Shown in pieces: positions 44,831 to 57,339 of a DNA stretch of 64,000 nt (the stretch's first letter is position 1; every line of letters starts with the position of its first letter). Both the position numbers and the translations under genes were made by a program. Under the pieces are notes generated by a model, which saw only the letters and a program-made list of their open reading frames with translations, searched no databases and was not told the origin of the DNA. This DNA comes from Siphonodentalium dalli (Eukaryota > Mollusca > Scaphopoda > Gadilida > Siphonodentaliidae), in assembly GCA_032622095.1 (NCBI GenBank), contig CP136066.1, positions 147,529,559 to 147,593,558 of the forward strand. The letters are read 5' to 3'.

Positions 44831-45540
44831 ATACTGGGCCACACATTTTGAAATTAGTTATTTTAATACTACAGGTCACTGTTGGAGACTTTAGTTCAAT
44901 TTGAATCTGCAAGGCCTGTACTAGTGTAGGCCTACTGCGGCCAGTCCAGCAGTCCAAAGACATACATGTAAATTTTAGTGTCAAATTGCACTTGCTACAT
45001 GTACATTTTTCTGACGCTATCTACCCACACTGTTTTTTTTAATCTGCGTGTTTGAACGATAGGTTCTCCAAACGTTCCCATTAATTGTGACCTGAGTCAC
45101 TCTCCTGGGTCATCAGGATGAGAATTCCCGCTGTTGACAATATTCAATTAGAATGTCAACATGCAACATAGCCTGATCTGATCACACGAACTTCAATTCG
45201 AACCGAGTTTTTGACAAGTTTTCCAGGCAATAATCGTTGATTTCATATGTGAGGACCCAACATTCCCATTCAACACAACATACACGGAGATAAAACTCCG
45301 ATCATCTAACTCAAATATGCGTTCTAACTAATTAAGTTTTAATTAATTTATTTGGTCTTGAGAATGAGAGTTATTATTCTCAAAACAATCGTATCAAATT
45401 GGTGACGAAAGATCGCCGACCAATCGGATCGCGCGGATTGGAATTGTGGCTAAAAATAGTTATCTGCGGGATTCCGCCGTATATATATATGTTATTGCTT
45501 CAGTCAATCGGGGTATACCGGGGAAGATTGTTGTGTCACT
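44831..45540. other. No supported gene
   Basis: About 700 bp of spacer, no defensible feature. Confidence 0.5.
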
Positions 45541-45655
45541 TTAAGCACATTACACATCAATTAAGAACACATTCTGATCGTCGTAAAAATAACATTTACC
45601 GCTTGGAATTACAATGAAAGTGTAAAAGACTGTAGCAAAGACACTTTTAGGGAAA
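45541..45655. repeat. Dispersed repeat shared with 30826-30945
   Basis: See the matching phrases at 30826; same orientation, moderately diverged. Confidence 0.65.
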
Positions 45656-46566
45656 AAATTGTAAATAGACAGTTGCAAAAAGCATAGCTCCTTTCCCGTC
45701 AGTAGCAGGGGCACCAAAATGAAACCAAACACAAGAGGCAGAAATCTCCGAAACGACACAAGGTATAAATTGTCAGGAAATTCCAATCATATCTTATATG
45801 ACTAAAAAAAACCACAGGTGAGCTGAATCCCTTTACCCACTGGGCCAGCTCTAAAATTTGAGCTCATGAAATTTTCTGCAATTATTTCTGAATGTTTGAA
45901 ACATGTGCCAGATATTTCGTTGTATTATTATAGTGAATTCGAAACAGTGCTATGATTACTGTCAATTAAATTGGCTGTCAACATCTGACGACTTTCTGAA
46001 TCCGATAATTGTCCGCTAGTGAAAGCAAAGAATATAGGATCAATTAGCGACCGATAAACCACATAATGTGTATCGATTCTCGTCATGACTCGTGTGAAGG
46101 AGGACGGATGATTAGCACGATGATGCCTTTGTGAAGTTAAACGTGAGTTATAGATTGACGGCAATTGTATCAGGCATGCCAGTGCAAAACAAGAACTCGG
46201 GTGGGGATAATGTCCACTGAATCGGCCATCTTCACAACTTCTGTTCGACTATGCTAAAATTGATATCCAGAATTTCGAACTTATTGGTGTTGATAATTTG
46301 AAACATTGAACCGGGTATTGATATCAATGATCGCGAAAAAATATCGGTATCGGTTTGGCGTGTCCTTGATATTTAGATATAGATATTGGTTTGACTTTGG
46401 TTGGGTATTGCCGGTTCCGAAAACTAATTCTGGGTACGTACTGTACCGGTATCCACGATATAAGAACTTTGAATTATGCATTGGTAACCAGAATCCAGTT
46501 TGATTGGCAGTCGTCTTATTGAATGTGGTAGTAACGAAAGATAACTATGAAGGGAAGCATGGAGAC
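45656..46566. other. No supported gene
   Basis: Spacer; a stretch at 46300-46460 has repeated GGTATCGG/TATCGGTATCGG phrases but no clear unit. Confidence 0.5.
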
Positions 46567-47084
46567 GCCACATACAAAAATGAATTCCACGCCCAGATCG
46601 GCGTATATACGCCGACCATTGGCACAGTTAAGCCTATCTTCGGCGACCATCGGCGTAGTTACGCTGATGTACATGTAGGGCGTGATTTACCAAGTGTCCT
46701 CTGCATTAACCCACACCTGCATGCCCTACCTAAACATATGTATGTATGGTCATTGGATTTTATTCTTTGTATATCATCATATTTAAAACTAAGTTTGTCC
46801 ACAATTGACCAAGGGAAACACCATTCTCAGTTCATTAATGACCAACATATGTTTAGGTAGGACAGGTGTGTGTTAATGCAGATCTCCTTGCCTTTATTCA
46901 GCATCTTCATCGGCGTAGTTACGCCGATCTCAATCGGCATAGTTATGCCGATTTATCGGCATAAATTACGCCATACATCGGCGTAACTAAGCCGTTGGTC
47001 GGCCGAAGATCGGCGTAACTACGCTGTATATGGACCCGGTGTATATACGCCGATCTGGGCGTGGAATTTATCTTTGTATGTGGC
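46567..47084. mobile_element. Foldback element with ATCGGCGTAGTTACGCCGAT palindromes
   Basis: GCCACATACAAA...TTCCACGCCCAGATCGGCGT on the left pairs with its reverse complement on the right. Arms carry repeated self-complementary ATCGGCGTA..TACGCCGAT units. A second inner inverted repeat (CTGCATTAACCCACACCTG ... CAGGTGTGTGTTAATGCAG) is nested inside. No target duplication seen. Confidence 0.75.
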
Positions 47085-47164
47085 TGGCTGGCGGCTCCAT
47101 AACTCTGGCTATGACCAGGATCGTGTAATGTTTATCTGGGTATTTGTATCATGCCGGTAAGATT
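47085..47164. other. Short spacer
   Basis: Nothing seen. Confidence 0.4.
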
Positions 47165-47305
47165 GTGGGTTTAAAGTGATGTGAAACACTCCGGTAGGGT
47201 GATCAAATAGAAATGGAGAATAATCTTGCTCAAAGTACAATTGTTTACAATATTATATCCAAATTGACAACGAACACCGTCATTCTTATATATTAATTAA
47301 ATACA
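47165..47305 (-). repeat. Fragment of the 17.3-kb Helitron-derived family
   Basis: TTTAAAGTGATGTGAAACAC, GGAGAATAATCTTGCTCAAAG and ATATCCAAATTGAC correspond in order to 17375-17500. The terminal hairpin is missing. Confidence 0.6.
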
Positions 47306-47604
47306 GTGACGCTCGATGGGGAAATCGTTTTCGTTAGCTTATGGCAGATAGTTGCGTCCCGAATCGAGAAGTAAATATTTACAATTGCGCGTAGTTCAGA
47401 CGATGTTTAATATGGAGTGGTAAGGTCGATTTGTTTGAAATTTTCGTCGACGTTACTAGAATTATATATTCCTCCAGTTGGCATAGTGCCTGAATACTAA
47501 CTTACTAGTTTCACGCACCCAAATAAGTACATAATATGTCTTTAACGTCGTTTCAGCCCAAAGCAATGAATTGGGATCAAATAGTGATGCATGCATAATG
47601 CCTG

Positions 47605-47760
47605 GATAGGTACTCCACAGAATCTAAATATAGATACTCCAAAGAACCTAAATATAGGTACCCCCAGAGAACCTAAATATAGGTACTCCAGAGAACCTAA
47701 ATATAGGCACACCAAAGTACCTAAATATCTGGTACTCCAGACCACCTAGGCAGGTACTCT
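47605..47760. repeat. Minisatellite, unit about 31 bp
   Basis: Units of AGGTACTCCAGAGAACCTAA ATAT recur about five times with point changes; the flank 47760-47825 keeps isolated AGGTAC(T/A)CC words. Confidence 0.8.
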
Positions 47761-48149
47761 AAGTACCAACAATTAGGTACTCCCCCTGGGACAAAGCTCA
47801 GTACATACGTAGGTACACCATAGTACCTATTGTTTTACGAGTGTACATGTATATATACACACAACATAATTCATGACACTCTCTTGTGGAGTATAAATAG
47901 TTAGAATGAAGATACATTTGTGGCGACTAAATCAGAGAATATAGCCTCAATGCAACTGGGATAAGGGTATTGGTAGCATCATGTAATTGAATTAGGTTAT
48001 CGCTATCCAGGAGTTTAAAACTCCCTCACAATAAATATGACCGACCAATTGAATTATTATGTACATCTATTATTCTAACAATATTTATTGTGTAAATAAA
48101 ACGTCAACCGTCTTGGTTTTTGGTGTTGGTTTACCATGATATCATAACT

Positions 48150-48258
48150 ACAGTAATGCCCTAAATAATAGACTCCTTAACCACAGCAGAATTATGGGTA
48201 ACTTTTCAGGATTTAGTTGGAAATATGGCTTGTTACCATTCATCGGAAAGCTCTTGTT
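48150..48258. repeat. Partial CAGTAATGCC mariner-type MITE
   Basis: ACAGTAATGCCCTAAATAAT, GACTCCTTAACCACAGCAGA and TTCATCGGAAAGCTCT match 60056-60170; the right terminus is lost. Confidence 0.7.
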
Positions 48259-48342
48259 GTCCATAAGCCCGGAACTATAGATTTTGGGTACTTGTAACCA
48301 TTGTCTTGGAACTTTGGTTTTGGGCACGGATATCCAGTATCA

Positions 48343-48662
48343 TTAAAGGTACTCAATCCAATCAGACGCTCCTAAATTACTAATTATTTGGCTTCGGGGG
48401 TAAAAAATATTTGATTCGAGTCGAGGAACCCACCCATCAAAGCTCAGAGTGATCAGATATCGATTTTAGAAGTTTGTTAATTTCTCGAGATGTGGCCCAG
48501 AAAACACATGGTCAAACAGACAAATTGCGGATGAAGATTGATAACTCTAAAATCAAGTGGTAATAATAATAATGGGTTCCTCGACTCGAATCAAATATTT
48601 TTTACCCCCAAAGCCAAAGAAATAGTAATTTAGGAGCGTCTGATCGGATTGAGTACCTTTAA
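48343..48662. mobile_element. Kolobok-like MITE, family K1, short copy
   Basis: TTAAAGGTACTCAATCC and GGATTGAGTACCTTTAA ends with TTAA on each edge. The arms pair for about 90 bp (TTTGATTCGAGTCGAGGAAC... with its complement). Confidence 0.75.
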
Positions 48663-49582
48663 ACATTGTTTCGGGTATACAGGATCTTGGAACTTAGATT
48701 TAGGGTATTGGTAGTTTGGATATCTGTATCCATTTCCAAAATTGGTTTTGGAATTGAAATAGAGGATAAAGTAACTTCAATTTGAATATTTCCATCTTTT
48801 GTTCCAGGATCTTGTAACTGTTATATGGGTATTGATATCTGGCATCTTGAAGCTTTAAAGGCACGGATGGCCTTGGTTGTAGGTTATAGTTTAGAAATAA
48901 GTTACCAAATGACGAATTTCCTCAAGGACATACTAATAGTATAGTATGATATGGTATGAATACGATATTACATACAAAACACGATTTGCGTGAACCATTT
49001 TATGTACATGTAAAGAGTGTGCAGTAAGCAAAACACTCACACCGTGGCGATTATTTTGGGAAAGTGATTCACTGTGACCCATTCAACACCTAAATCTTGA
49101 GTAGCGAGGATTAGAGAGCACTATATCGGTATGTTGTAAACAATATGGTGTGAACTTTAACCAAAGTTCAAATGCTGAGGTCTCCCCAGTGTTGAGTGTT
49201 TTGCTTATCACACACTCTTTAGGCACTGTACTGTATCATAATATGGTTTTTGTTTACTACACAAGGCATACGATCTTGACAATAACATGCTATTTATGCA
49301 ATATTTATGATTGGTATAAGAAAATAAAAATCTGTCTATGTTTTAATATTTATTCTGTTTATGGCGGTTTTAACGGATGTGACTTTTTTAACAGTAATAC
49401 CCATCGCGAAGGACAACCGTATCTTTAACTAGGAACACATCACAACCCAATGGGATAAATGTTCAGAACAAGTAAATTAGAGTTTTGAATAATTTCTCGT
49501 TAAGTTTTATAACAAACAGGACTTCATCTATATAACAACATCTTTGGATCAGTTTGCTCTAAAATCAACGGAACTACAAAAC
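48663..49582. other. No supported gene
   Basis: About 900 bp of spacer; an open frame at 49150-49428 has no motif. Confidence 0.5.
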
Positions 49583-49836
49583 CAAGCCTTGACATAGTGT
49601 GTCTGTCATTTGCAGAATGAGGTTCCCAGAGGGTGAATTTAGTGATGCTACCCCGCATAGCGGGCTAGCATCACCAAATTCACCCTCTGGGAACCTCATT
49701 CTGCTGAGGTGTTATCAAAATGAGGCCCCCAGAGGGTGAATTTGGTGATGCTAGCCCGCTATGCGGGGTAGCATCACTAAATTCACGCTCTGGGGACCTC
49801 ATTCTGCAAATGACAGGCACACTATTTCAAGGCTTG
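49583..49836. mobile_element. hAT-type palindromic MITE, family H4, two hairpins
   Basis: CAAGCCTTGACATAGTGTG and its complement end in CAAGGCTTG. TACAAAAC occurs exactly on both sides (49575-49582 and 49837-49844). Contains two copies of a ~90-bp perfect-stem unit (GAATGAGGTnCCCAGAGGGT ...). Confidence 0.9.
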
Positions 49837-50299
49837 TACAAAACGGTAACAAAATATGGGATGGTTTACATGGAATGAGTGAATGATTGAATCATTTCAT
49901 GTGAATTATACTGGTCATTTAAAGATGCATTCAGGGTTCAAAATTTTGAATGGAGCACCACGTCATGACAAACGTATAATATACCAACCACTCAGATGTT
50001 TACTATAGATACCTGTTAACAGGAAGTTGTTTGGGTGCTGTTCCGAGTAAACCCATTGAACGCACTCAGAGATTTGATCGCAGAAAAATGATATCTTACT
50101 TCATGGCACGTAATGCTGATAAAAAGCTCATTTCGTATAGCTTTAAAAAAAAAAAAAAATTAATTACAATTGAGACGAGACGAGGGTTGCACTTTCTCTC
50201 ACATATGAATGAGTTAGTGGCTTATGAGATAACTTTGAGAAAAATATATCATATATGGTTGTTATTGATGTTTATAACCCTGATTACATCTTTTACTCT

Positions 50300-50523
50300 T
50301 CCATGACTGGAGCTTCCTGAAATTTTGTGAAAACCTTGTGACAATGCATTCTCTTATATATGCGAGTCTCCCACAGGTAGCCTCGCATATATAAGAGAAA
50401 ATATTGAACTAACAATATTTACCTTGAAAGTGTAAGCCAGTGCATTCTCTATATATGCGAGGCTGCCTATGGCACATGATCTTTAATGCTGCACCAGCAC
50501 AGCTTCCGTCATGAAAGGGTTAA
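50300..50523. mobile_element. piggyBac-like hairpin MITE, family P3, with intact empty site
   Basis: Ends ATGAAAGGGTTAA at 50523. Contains the CATTCTCTTATATATGCGAG hairpin (50343-50402) and, on the minus strand, the uninterrupted TTTCAGGAAGCTCCAGTCAT that is split by the 33.7-kb element. Confidence 0.7.
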
Positions 50524-52173
50524 CATTTTCATATGGGATTAGAGTGGGGAGGGGATGGGGTTTAAATGAGCCAAGAATCATTTCATTGTGAAGCTATCAA
50601 TAGATTAAAGATAGAAATAATATAATATCATTGTTTTAGTGATGGTAAAATCAATGATTTCCACAATTTTTGCACAAGAAAGTTAAAGGGACGCAAGATC
50701 TTCGAGGTGGGTTCATGTGAAATAATATAATTTTTATTAAAGTCTGTAAAACAACTATCATCAAACAGTCAATGCAAAAATGGAAAGATTTCGTTTTTAT
50801 CTTCAATTTTAATAACTCTCCAATAATGAGATACACCATGTCAAAACAATTGTTATGTAAACATTAGACTTTGCCGACCACTGACTTTTACATGTTGCGT
50901 AGAGTAGACTAAGTGGCTCTCATATAGTAGGTTCTGAAAAAAATACCCACTAAATAGGTGATAGATGAAATAAAATTTTAAAATAAAATTATCTTTACTT
51001 TAATTTACTTTAGCACTGAGGATTTTAGGAGACACAAAAAAAAAATAGCATTGATTCATAAAATATAGAAAATACATAAAAATCACATCGTTCATTCACA
51101 AAGCTCTAATGTGGCCTGTGAACAGACAATACAAAAGCAAGAACAAGAACTAACTTATGGGTGAAATGAGTTGGATACAAGAAGGAAATGAGGTCAATAA
51201 TAAAGATTAAACACGCTAATAATAATATAACAATATAGTACACAATATATTGTCAGACAACACATGTAAATGGAACTAAATTCTGAGAAAAGCCCTATTT
51301 GGAAGGAAAGCAATGTACATAACCTAAATAGATATTAGCTGGTATTGTGTTATTTTTCCATGTTCAACTTTAATAAAATGATATAACCAATTTTGGCTGT
51401 ATTCACAGTATCACATTGCATAATGTCTAAATGGGCCTCAATGGTTTTGTTCACATTATCACAAAACATACATGCTTGTCTAATGATACCTATATGTTTT
51501 TTTTCACAGTATCGCAATTATATACAATTCACAGGAACTCAACAAAATTCAAGCAACCAACGTCTCTGTCAAAAACGAATTGATTGCATAGGGCAACAAT
51601 TAATTTATTAATTATAATTCCAATAAGACAACAAGCTAATAAGTTAAATATATTGGTTCTTCTATATTCAAACAAAATTGTTTTAATTTGATGAAATAAC
51701 ACTAATAGATCAAATCTGAGATAAATATGACTTGTCAAACTTATTTCATTTTAAAAATGCTGTTTAATATGCCTTTATTTGACATAAACACTCTCTTTTT
51801 TTCTTGAATAAAAGGCAGCAAATAGTAATCTTTAACAATAAGCGACAAACAATCACAGAAGACAATGTTAGTTACAGAATTAGCGCTAATACTTTGAAGA
51901 TTTCCTCAGCTCTTTTCACCTGTTTTCCAAACTGCGATATTTATATGAATTAGGGATACATTTATATGCCCTTACTGACTACATGCCTAATACAGCCTGT
52001 GGTGACTGATTTAATTTTGAACAGAAATTCATTTAAGAATTTGCTTCATTTAATTGGTTAAATTTTCTTTGAAAATAACTATGGAAATTGAATTAGGTAT
52101 TGCCCTGACTTCAGCTAAATTAAAATCAGCTGGGATTCATGAAATTAGTGTTCATAATCCAGTGTATCTCAAT
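50524..52173. other. No supported gene
   Basis: About 1.65 kb, AT-rich, no defensible exon or repeat. Confidence 0.5.
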
Positions 52174-52181
52174 GCAATAAA

Positions 52182-52332
52182 CAAGCCTTGAAATAGTGTG
52201 TCTGTCATTTGCAGAATGAAGTCCCCAGAGGGTGAATTTGGTGATGCTAGCCCGCTATGTGGGGTAGCATCAGTAAATTCACCCTCTGGGGACCTCATTC
52301 TGCAAATGACAGACACACTATTTCAAGGCTTG
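52182..52332. mobile_element. hAT-type palindromic MITE, family H4, single hairpin
   Basis: 151 bp, almost entirely one palindrome from CAAGCCTTGAAATAGTGTG. GCAATAAA is duplicated exactly at 52174-52181 and 52333-52340. Confidence 0.9.
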
Positions 52333-52532
52333 GCAATAAAAAGTGTCATTTGCTCCAGGGCAGTGTATAGTAGTTTTTGTCTGTGAACAGTTTCATGCTT
52401 TCTGCTCTTATATTGTTCACATTTCACTGTTGGCTCAACTCCATAAGAGATTGGAGAACAGGTGGAAGCAATTAAGTCATCTGCAGCTACATAAACATAT
52501 AATTTATATGAGGTGAAAGGGGGGGGGACTAG

Positions 52533-52790
52533 AAATGCACACAGTACAACCTAACCTACAGCTGATATCATATAAGCTGGCCCAATAAAGAGTCTATTTC
52601 ATCAAACACAGTACAATGCACTACAATCATACCCTAACCTGAAGCTCATGTCATATAAGCTGGCCCAATAAAAGCGTCTATTTCATCAAACACAGTACAA
52701 TCACACCCTAACCTGCCGCTCATGTCATATAAGGCATAATAAGCGGGCCCAATAAAAGAGTCTATTTCATCAAACACACGAAAGCACTAA
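52533..52790. repeat. ~90-bp tandem repeat, three copies
   Basis: CATATAAGCTGGCCCAATAAA then GAGTCTATTTCATCAAACAC and AGTACAATCAnACCCTAACC repeat near 52570, 52652 and 52724, with a small insertion in the last unit. Confidence 0.75.
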
Positions 52791-52899
52791 CATTACATGG
52801 AAATTCTGGTCACAGAAGTGGCATAGCTTCATTTGGTTTATTCAGGTTATTGTTGTTCCAGCCACCAGTTTAATTGGTGAAGGAAAGACTGCACTGAGG

Positions 52900-52975
52900 G
52901 TTAACCCTTTTATGGCGGGAGCTGCACTGGTGCAGCATTAAAGATCCTGTGCCAGTGCATTCTCTTATATAGAAA
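52900..52975. repeat. P3 MITE fragment
   Basis: GTTAACCCTTTTATGGCGGG then GCAGCATTAAAGATC and GTGCCAGTGCATTCTCTTATAT; truncated after the first hairpin half-arm. Confidence 0.65.
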
Positions 52976-53292
52976 ACTTTGCGCTACAAGTTTTAATGGA
53001 ATCCAAAACAGCTTCTACCACTATTTTCCCTACAAGGATAAAACAATACCCATGGGCCCAAACTACGGTAAACATAAATGAAGATAGTTTCCTATCTCTA
53101 ATAGACTAATTCATTAAAATTCTAAATTTCACAGATGGCATATCACCTGTCTTTATGACATTAGACAAGTAGTATTTTCTCTGGTAACAAGTTTTTAAAA
53201 TGTATGTAGTGTTCCAGGCTGTTTTTATGAACCTGTTACTTTACAGTGTACACAAACATGCTTGGGAAAAGATGTGCCAGTAAGGCCTAATT
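52976..53292. other. No supported gene
   Basis: Spacer, nothing defensible. Confidence 0.45.
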
Positions 53293-53775
53293 TTAAGGCC
53301 ATTTAATTTTCGAGTCAACAATTATTTTTTTGTAGTGCCTTGATATATGCTTTTAATAACAAGCTATGCCATACAATATTATTAAAATACTATAATTCAT
53401 CACCATTTGGAACATCTGTGTCTCAGAAGATGCCCATAGAGAATAGAAAATAGCTGAAATCATAAAACCATTTCCCCTGTTGTGGCTCCCAGAATGCTAC
53501 AGAATTCAAAATATAGTTTATTTTCAATGGAAGGGGAATAACTCTATATCTAAATATATAGTTATTCCCCTTTCATTGAAAATAATAGCCTTTGTGCAGA
53601 AACATGAGCACAGAACACACGTCGGTATCTCAACAAAAACAACATCTTAACAGTTTATTACATCGAATAAGTTGAAAATACAATGTTTTGGAGCTTCCTC
53701 TTTCAAACGGTATATAATATGGCATATATTTTATATAATGCGATCTGGGGGTTAGAAAATTAAGTGGGCCTTTAA
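53293..53775. mobile_element. Kolobok-like MITE, family K3, uninterrupted copy
   Basis: TTAAGGCCATTTAATTTTCG to AAATTAAGTGGGCCTTTAA; it matches 27960-29021 without the nested K2, and its middle contains a local palindrome (GGGGAATAACTCTATAT / ATATAGTTATTCCCC). Confidence 0.75.
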
Positions 53776-54129
53776 GGCACTATCTCATCTGCTATAGAAT
53801 GTTTCTTCCATTTATTTCCAAATGATTTTGGAAGGAAAACAATAATTATCTCATTAAATTTTCTAAATTGAAAATGACATTATACGGTATTAATATACAA
53901 TTATTTGTATGTCACATGTAGTTTTTTAACATTGGGGGGAGCAAAACCAAGGATGTTCAATTTGATTTTGTATGTTGTTGTTGTTGTAACTGGTGATCTG
54001 GAACCCAGAATACATCTTTAAAAGAAGAAAGGGGTAACAGACTATTTACACCTGTCACCTGAGACAGGTAAAAATTCAAGAACATTTTGAGCCCTGCTTG
54101 AAGACTCAGAAACAAGCCAACCATGACAT
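53776..54129. other. No supported gene; 3' flank of glycogen phosphorylase
   Basis: May hold part of the 3' UTR; no polyadenylation signal can be assigned with confidence. Confidence 0.4.
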
Positions 54130-54480
54130 TTAAACCCTTTATTTACTACATGGATTCTCCCGTTCAGTTATAAAAGTATACAATGGAACAGTCTATCAGT
54201 AATCAGGAGGGGTGTTCAGGAAAAATAAGCAGATGACAAATCATAAGTGCAGGAGTCATATTTATTGGAGGGAAATGTTCAGACAATAAGTTCAACAAAC
54301 TGGTCGGTTTGTTGAACTTATTATCTGAACATTTCCCTCCAATGAATAGGAATCCTTCTGCAATTGTATTATCTGTTTGTTTGTCATTATTTCTTGAAAA
54401 CATCCCTCCAGATGATTAATAAACTATTCCAATGTATACTTTTATAACTCTTGGGAGAATCCATTTAGTAAAGGATTTAC
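54130..54480. mobile_element. piggyBac-like MITE family P2, palindromic copy
   Basis: Begins TTAAACCCTTTATTTACTA and ends ATCCATTTAGTAAAGG. The centre (54265-54345) is a near-perfect palindrome with GTTCAACAAAC / GTTTGTTGAAC arms next to GGAGGGAAATGTTCAGA. Confidence 0.7.
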
Positions 54481-54595
54481 TCACAACAGTGACAACACTG
54501 TGAACATTGTTGTATTTAAATGCATAACTTGTACATCAGACAGAAATCTGCCTCAAACAGATATAGATCTATAGATTGCCTAAATATTTTGCTGC

Positions 54596-54763
54596 TTATT
54601 TGGGTACTTCGTCCATGTTGGATGAGGGTGTTGGTAGCTTAAAATCTGGTTCTGGCTCGACGTCCCAGATCTCGCGAGCATACTCTGAGATTGTTCTGTC
54701 ACTGGAGAATTTACCGGATGAAGCAATGTTCAATAGAGCCATCTTCGCCCACTTAACAGGATT
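54596..54763 (-). CDS. PYG: Glycogen phosphorylase, last coding exon
   Basis: 56 codons on the minus strand after a TTTCGTTTCAG acceptor, ending TAA at 54596. The sequence [20 protein letters not shown] then [20 protein letters not shown] is the conserved carboxy end of glycogen phosphorylase (family signature [18 protein letters not shown]). The enzyme splits alpha-1,4 glucosyl units from glycogen with phosphate, giving glucose-1-phosphate, in the cytosol, using pyridoxal phosphate. The variable tail ([15 protein letters not shown]) is typical in length. It follows the 59030 exon in phase 0. The invertebrate single gene cannot be assigned to liver, muscle or brain isoforms. Confidence 0.95.
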   Translation of the reverse strand, partial: NPVKWAKMALLNIASSGKFSSDRTISEYAREIWDVEPEPDFKLPTPSSNMDEVPK

Positions 54764-54810
54764 CTGAAACGAAAACAAATTTATCATTGAAAACCTTTCT
54801 GTATCACAGT

Positions 54811-56621
54811 GGGGAATCACGTGGTTTCGAGTTGATGATCATCACGCATTCAAAATGGCCGAGGCTATTGCAAACGCGACCAGAAACTAGGAAAAGGTAA
54901 TAAACTAGGATACGATTACATATTATTTTGGCAGCTGCGAGCATATATGCTATTCTATTATTCGGACAAGCTGATACCTCATTTGTGTCCAAACTCACAG
55001 TTGTTAGGCCTAACATTCTGACCAAAGTTGTCAGTCGAATGATTTTCCTACATGTATGGACTGGTGTATTACACAACTCCAACTGGTAACTTTGTTCAGA
55101 ATGTTAAGGCCTAAACAAATAATACCTTTGTTTCCGCTAACGAGCTAAAAAAAATTAGGGTAGGTAGGTAGGCTTAACTTTTTTTTTTTTGATAAATTTT
55201 TTTTTTTCAGTATCTTTAAAAATAACTGTATAATACTTGTCAATAACCCAAACTATGCACTTCTTAGCCCCAATCAGGTTAACCCAGATGACAGAGGAAC
55301 TAGAAACTCCAATTCAATCTTACATATGCTTTAATATTTACATATATACTAGTCTATATACTAAGATAGTCTTTGATAATCCTAATATTTCCTATATGGT
55401 CTGGCGACAACTGAGTCAGTCCAGCACCACTGCACTGTTCACATATTGGAGTGACCGTCTTGTACCGATCTCTTAAGGATGGCTTCACAACACCACCTTC
55501 TCCGCATTCAGTGAAGGATCTAGGTATTTTTTGGGGACACCTGTTTTTTGGCAATGATATGCCGAAGGCATAACCTGAAGGCCTGATCGGAGGAATGTTT
55601 GGGAAGGGTGACCCCCTGATGATGGTGGGGGTTCTTCCCCTGGAAAAATTTTGAAAATCCATTGCATTTAGATCTAATCTAAGGCTCTTTGAGTCAGTAT
55701 TTTGAATTTTATATATGTATGGATTGGAAATGCTTATAAGTTATTGTCAGATATCTTTTGGTTCTATGGATTATGCTTATCGGAAGCCTTATCCTGCTTG
55801 AAATTAGACTTGCCATCATCACTCTAATTCATAAATAGGCTATTTTATAAAATTCAAGTGAGACACATACCGTACATAATATACTACATGTACATGTAAT
55901 ACAGAAATCATACATGTACATGTAGTACAGAAACAATGTACATGTATTAAGATAGTAATGACTATATATGGTACTAATCTCTATGTTAATTTTTCATTTG
56001 GTATTATGAGATCCCACTTGATAACCAGGTTGATTTGATCAAATTGTTAATGTTCCTGTGCTGTAATTGATTGAAATACTGAAGTCTGAACGCTGAATGA
56101 TAACATACCGTACCTGAACTCAAATTATTTGAAGTTTTCACAGATGAAAGCTAGATAAAGCCAAACATACTTTACAGTATGATTCCAACTGTTAAACTTA
56201 AATCTTTTTGTAAACTTAAATTTCTTATGTCAATATATATAAATATATAAATGTTTTGCATCTTGTTATGATATGAATTGGGACCTAAATTAAAAAAAAA
56301 AAAAATTTTAAATCAAAATTTTTTTTTGGTCCAATTTTTGTTGTTGTTGCAATGGCAATAAAAAGTTTAGGGTCGGCGGTTTAAAATAGGGTCGGTCGGG
56401 TTAGCGGAAACAAACGTATTTTTTGTTTAGGCCTAAAGAAAACTGCTGAGTATTTCGAAAGAAATAAGGTATCAACTTGTTTTAAAATAATCTAGCATAT
56501 GATCGTAACAGTCAAAATGTCAATTCCTCATATATTATGTTTGTGTACGTTTGCGATGGCCTTGGCCATTTCAATGCGTGGTACTCACCAACCTCTGAAC
56601 CACGTGATTCCCCACCGTGTG
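54811..56621. mobile_element. Large diverged foldback element in glycogen phosphorylase intron
   Basis: GTGGGGAATCACGTGGTT at the left pairs with AACCACGTGATTCCCCAC at the right. Inward, AGGCCTAAACAAATAATACC TTTGTTTCCGCTAAC (55107) pairs with GTTAGCGGAAACAAACGTAT (56400). Arms are about 350 bp and eroded. The core holds C/G-rich segments related to the 7.1-kb hAT MITE. A relative of the right-arm interior (GTCGGCGGTTTTAAA, GTCAGTCGGG) is at 57930-57965. Confidence 0.65.
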
Positions 56622-56829
56622 TATGCAAGAATTTAGATTTGTGACATAGATGCTTTGATACTCTACTTTGTAAATTGAATGTACCTCCATTATTAACTAC
56701 CTTATTAATCTAATTAGTTTAAAATATTTATGTCAGAAGCTTCTTTGAGTCTGCGTATTGTTTGGATAATTGATGTCCTGATAGCTACAGTGGAAGTCCA
56801 TAATGGTTGCCCAGTACAATCTAGAACGG

Positions 56830-57300
56830 AATACATGAACAAAACGATTGAACAATCAATTGTTTGCCATCATAGTAGTGAACATCCATACTAAATTTCA
56901 TTGATATCTGCCAACCGGTGGTGGAGATGTGGACAAAACACCAACACTTCCAAATAAACAAATATGAATAACTCTAGAATGGAAAACCGGAAAAAACAAT
57001 TCAACACTCAATTGATTGCCCTCATAGTAGTGAACATCCATACCAAATTCATTGAGAATCGTCCATCGGTGGTGGAGATATCAACTTGGAGGACAAAAAC
57101 AAATATTTCCAGATAAACAAAGATGAATAACTCTAGAACGAAAAAAAAAAAACGATTGAACACACTGTTGAATGCCCTCATAGTAGTGAACATCCATTCC
57201 AAATTTCTTTCAGATCCATCAACCGGTGTTTGAAATATCTGCCTGGATGGACAGACGGTCAATCCAGTATACCCCCCATTCTCTTCAGGAGTGGGGGTAT
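56830..57300. repeat. ~170-bp tandem repeat, three units
   Basis: CCnTCATAGTAGTGAACATC CAT with AAATTTC.TTGA and CGGTGGTGGAGAT recurs near 56870, 57020 and 57175, each followed by GATGAATAACTCTAGAA. It ends with GGACAGACGGTCAATCCAGTA and GTGGGGGTATAAT, like the 39.6/40.5-kb family ends. Confidence 0.7.
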
Positions 57301-57339
57301 AATAAATACCAGATAATTGGTTCTCAGAATGGTTGTCGC

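Noticed and set aside
49150-49428. 92-codon frame with hydrophobic segments
   Set aside because: AT-rich composition, no conserved features or splice context.
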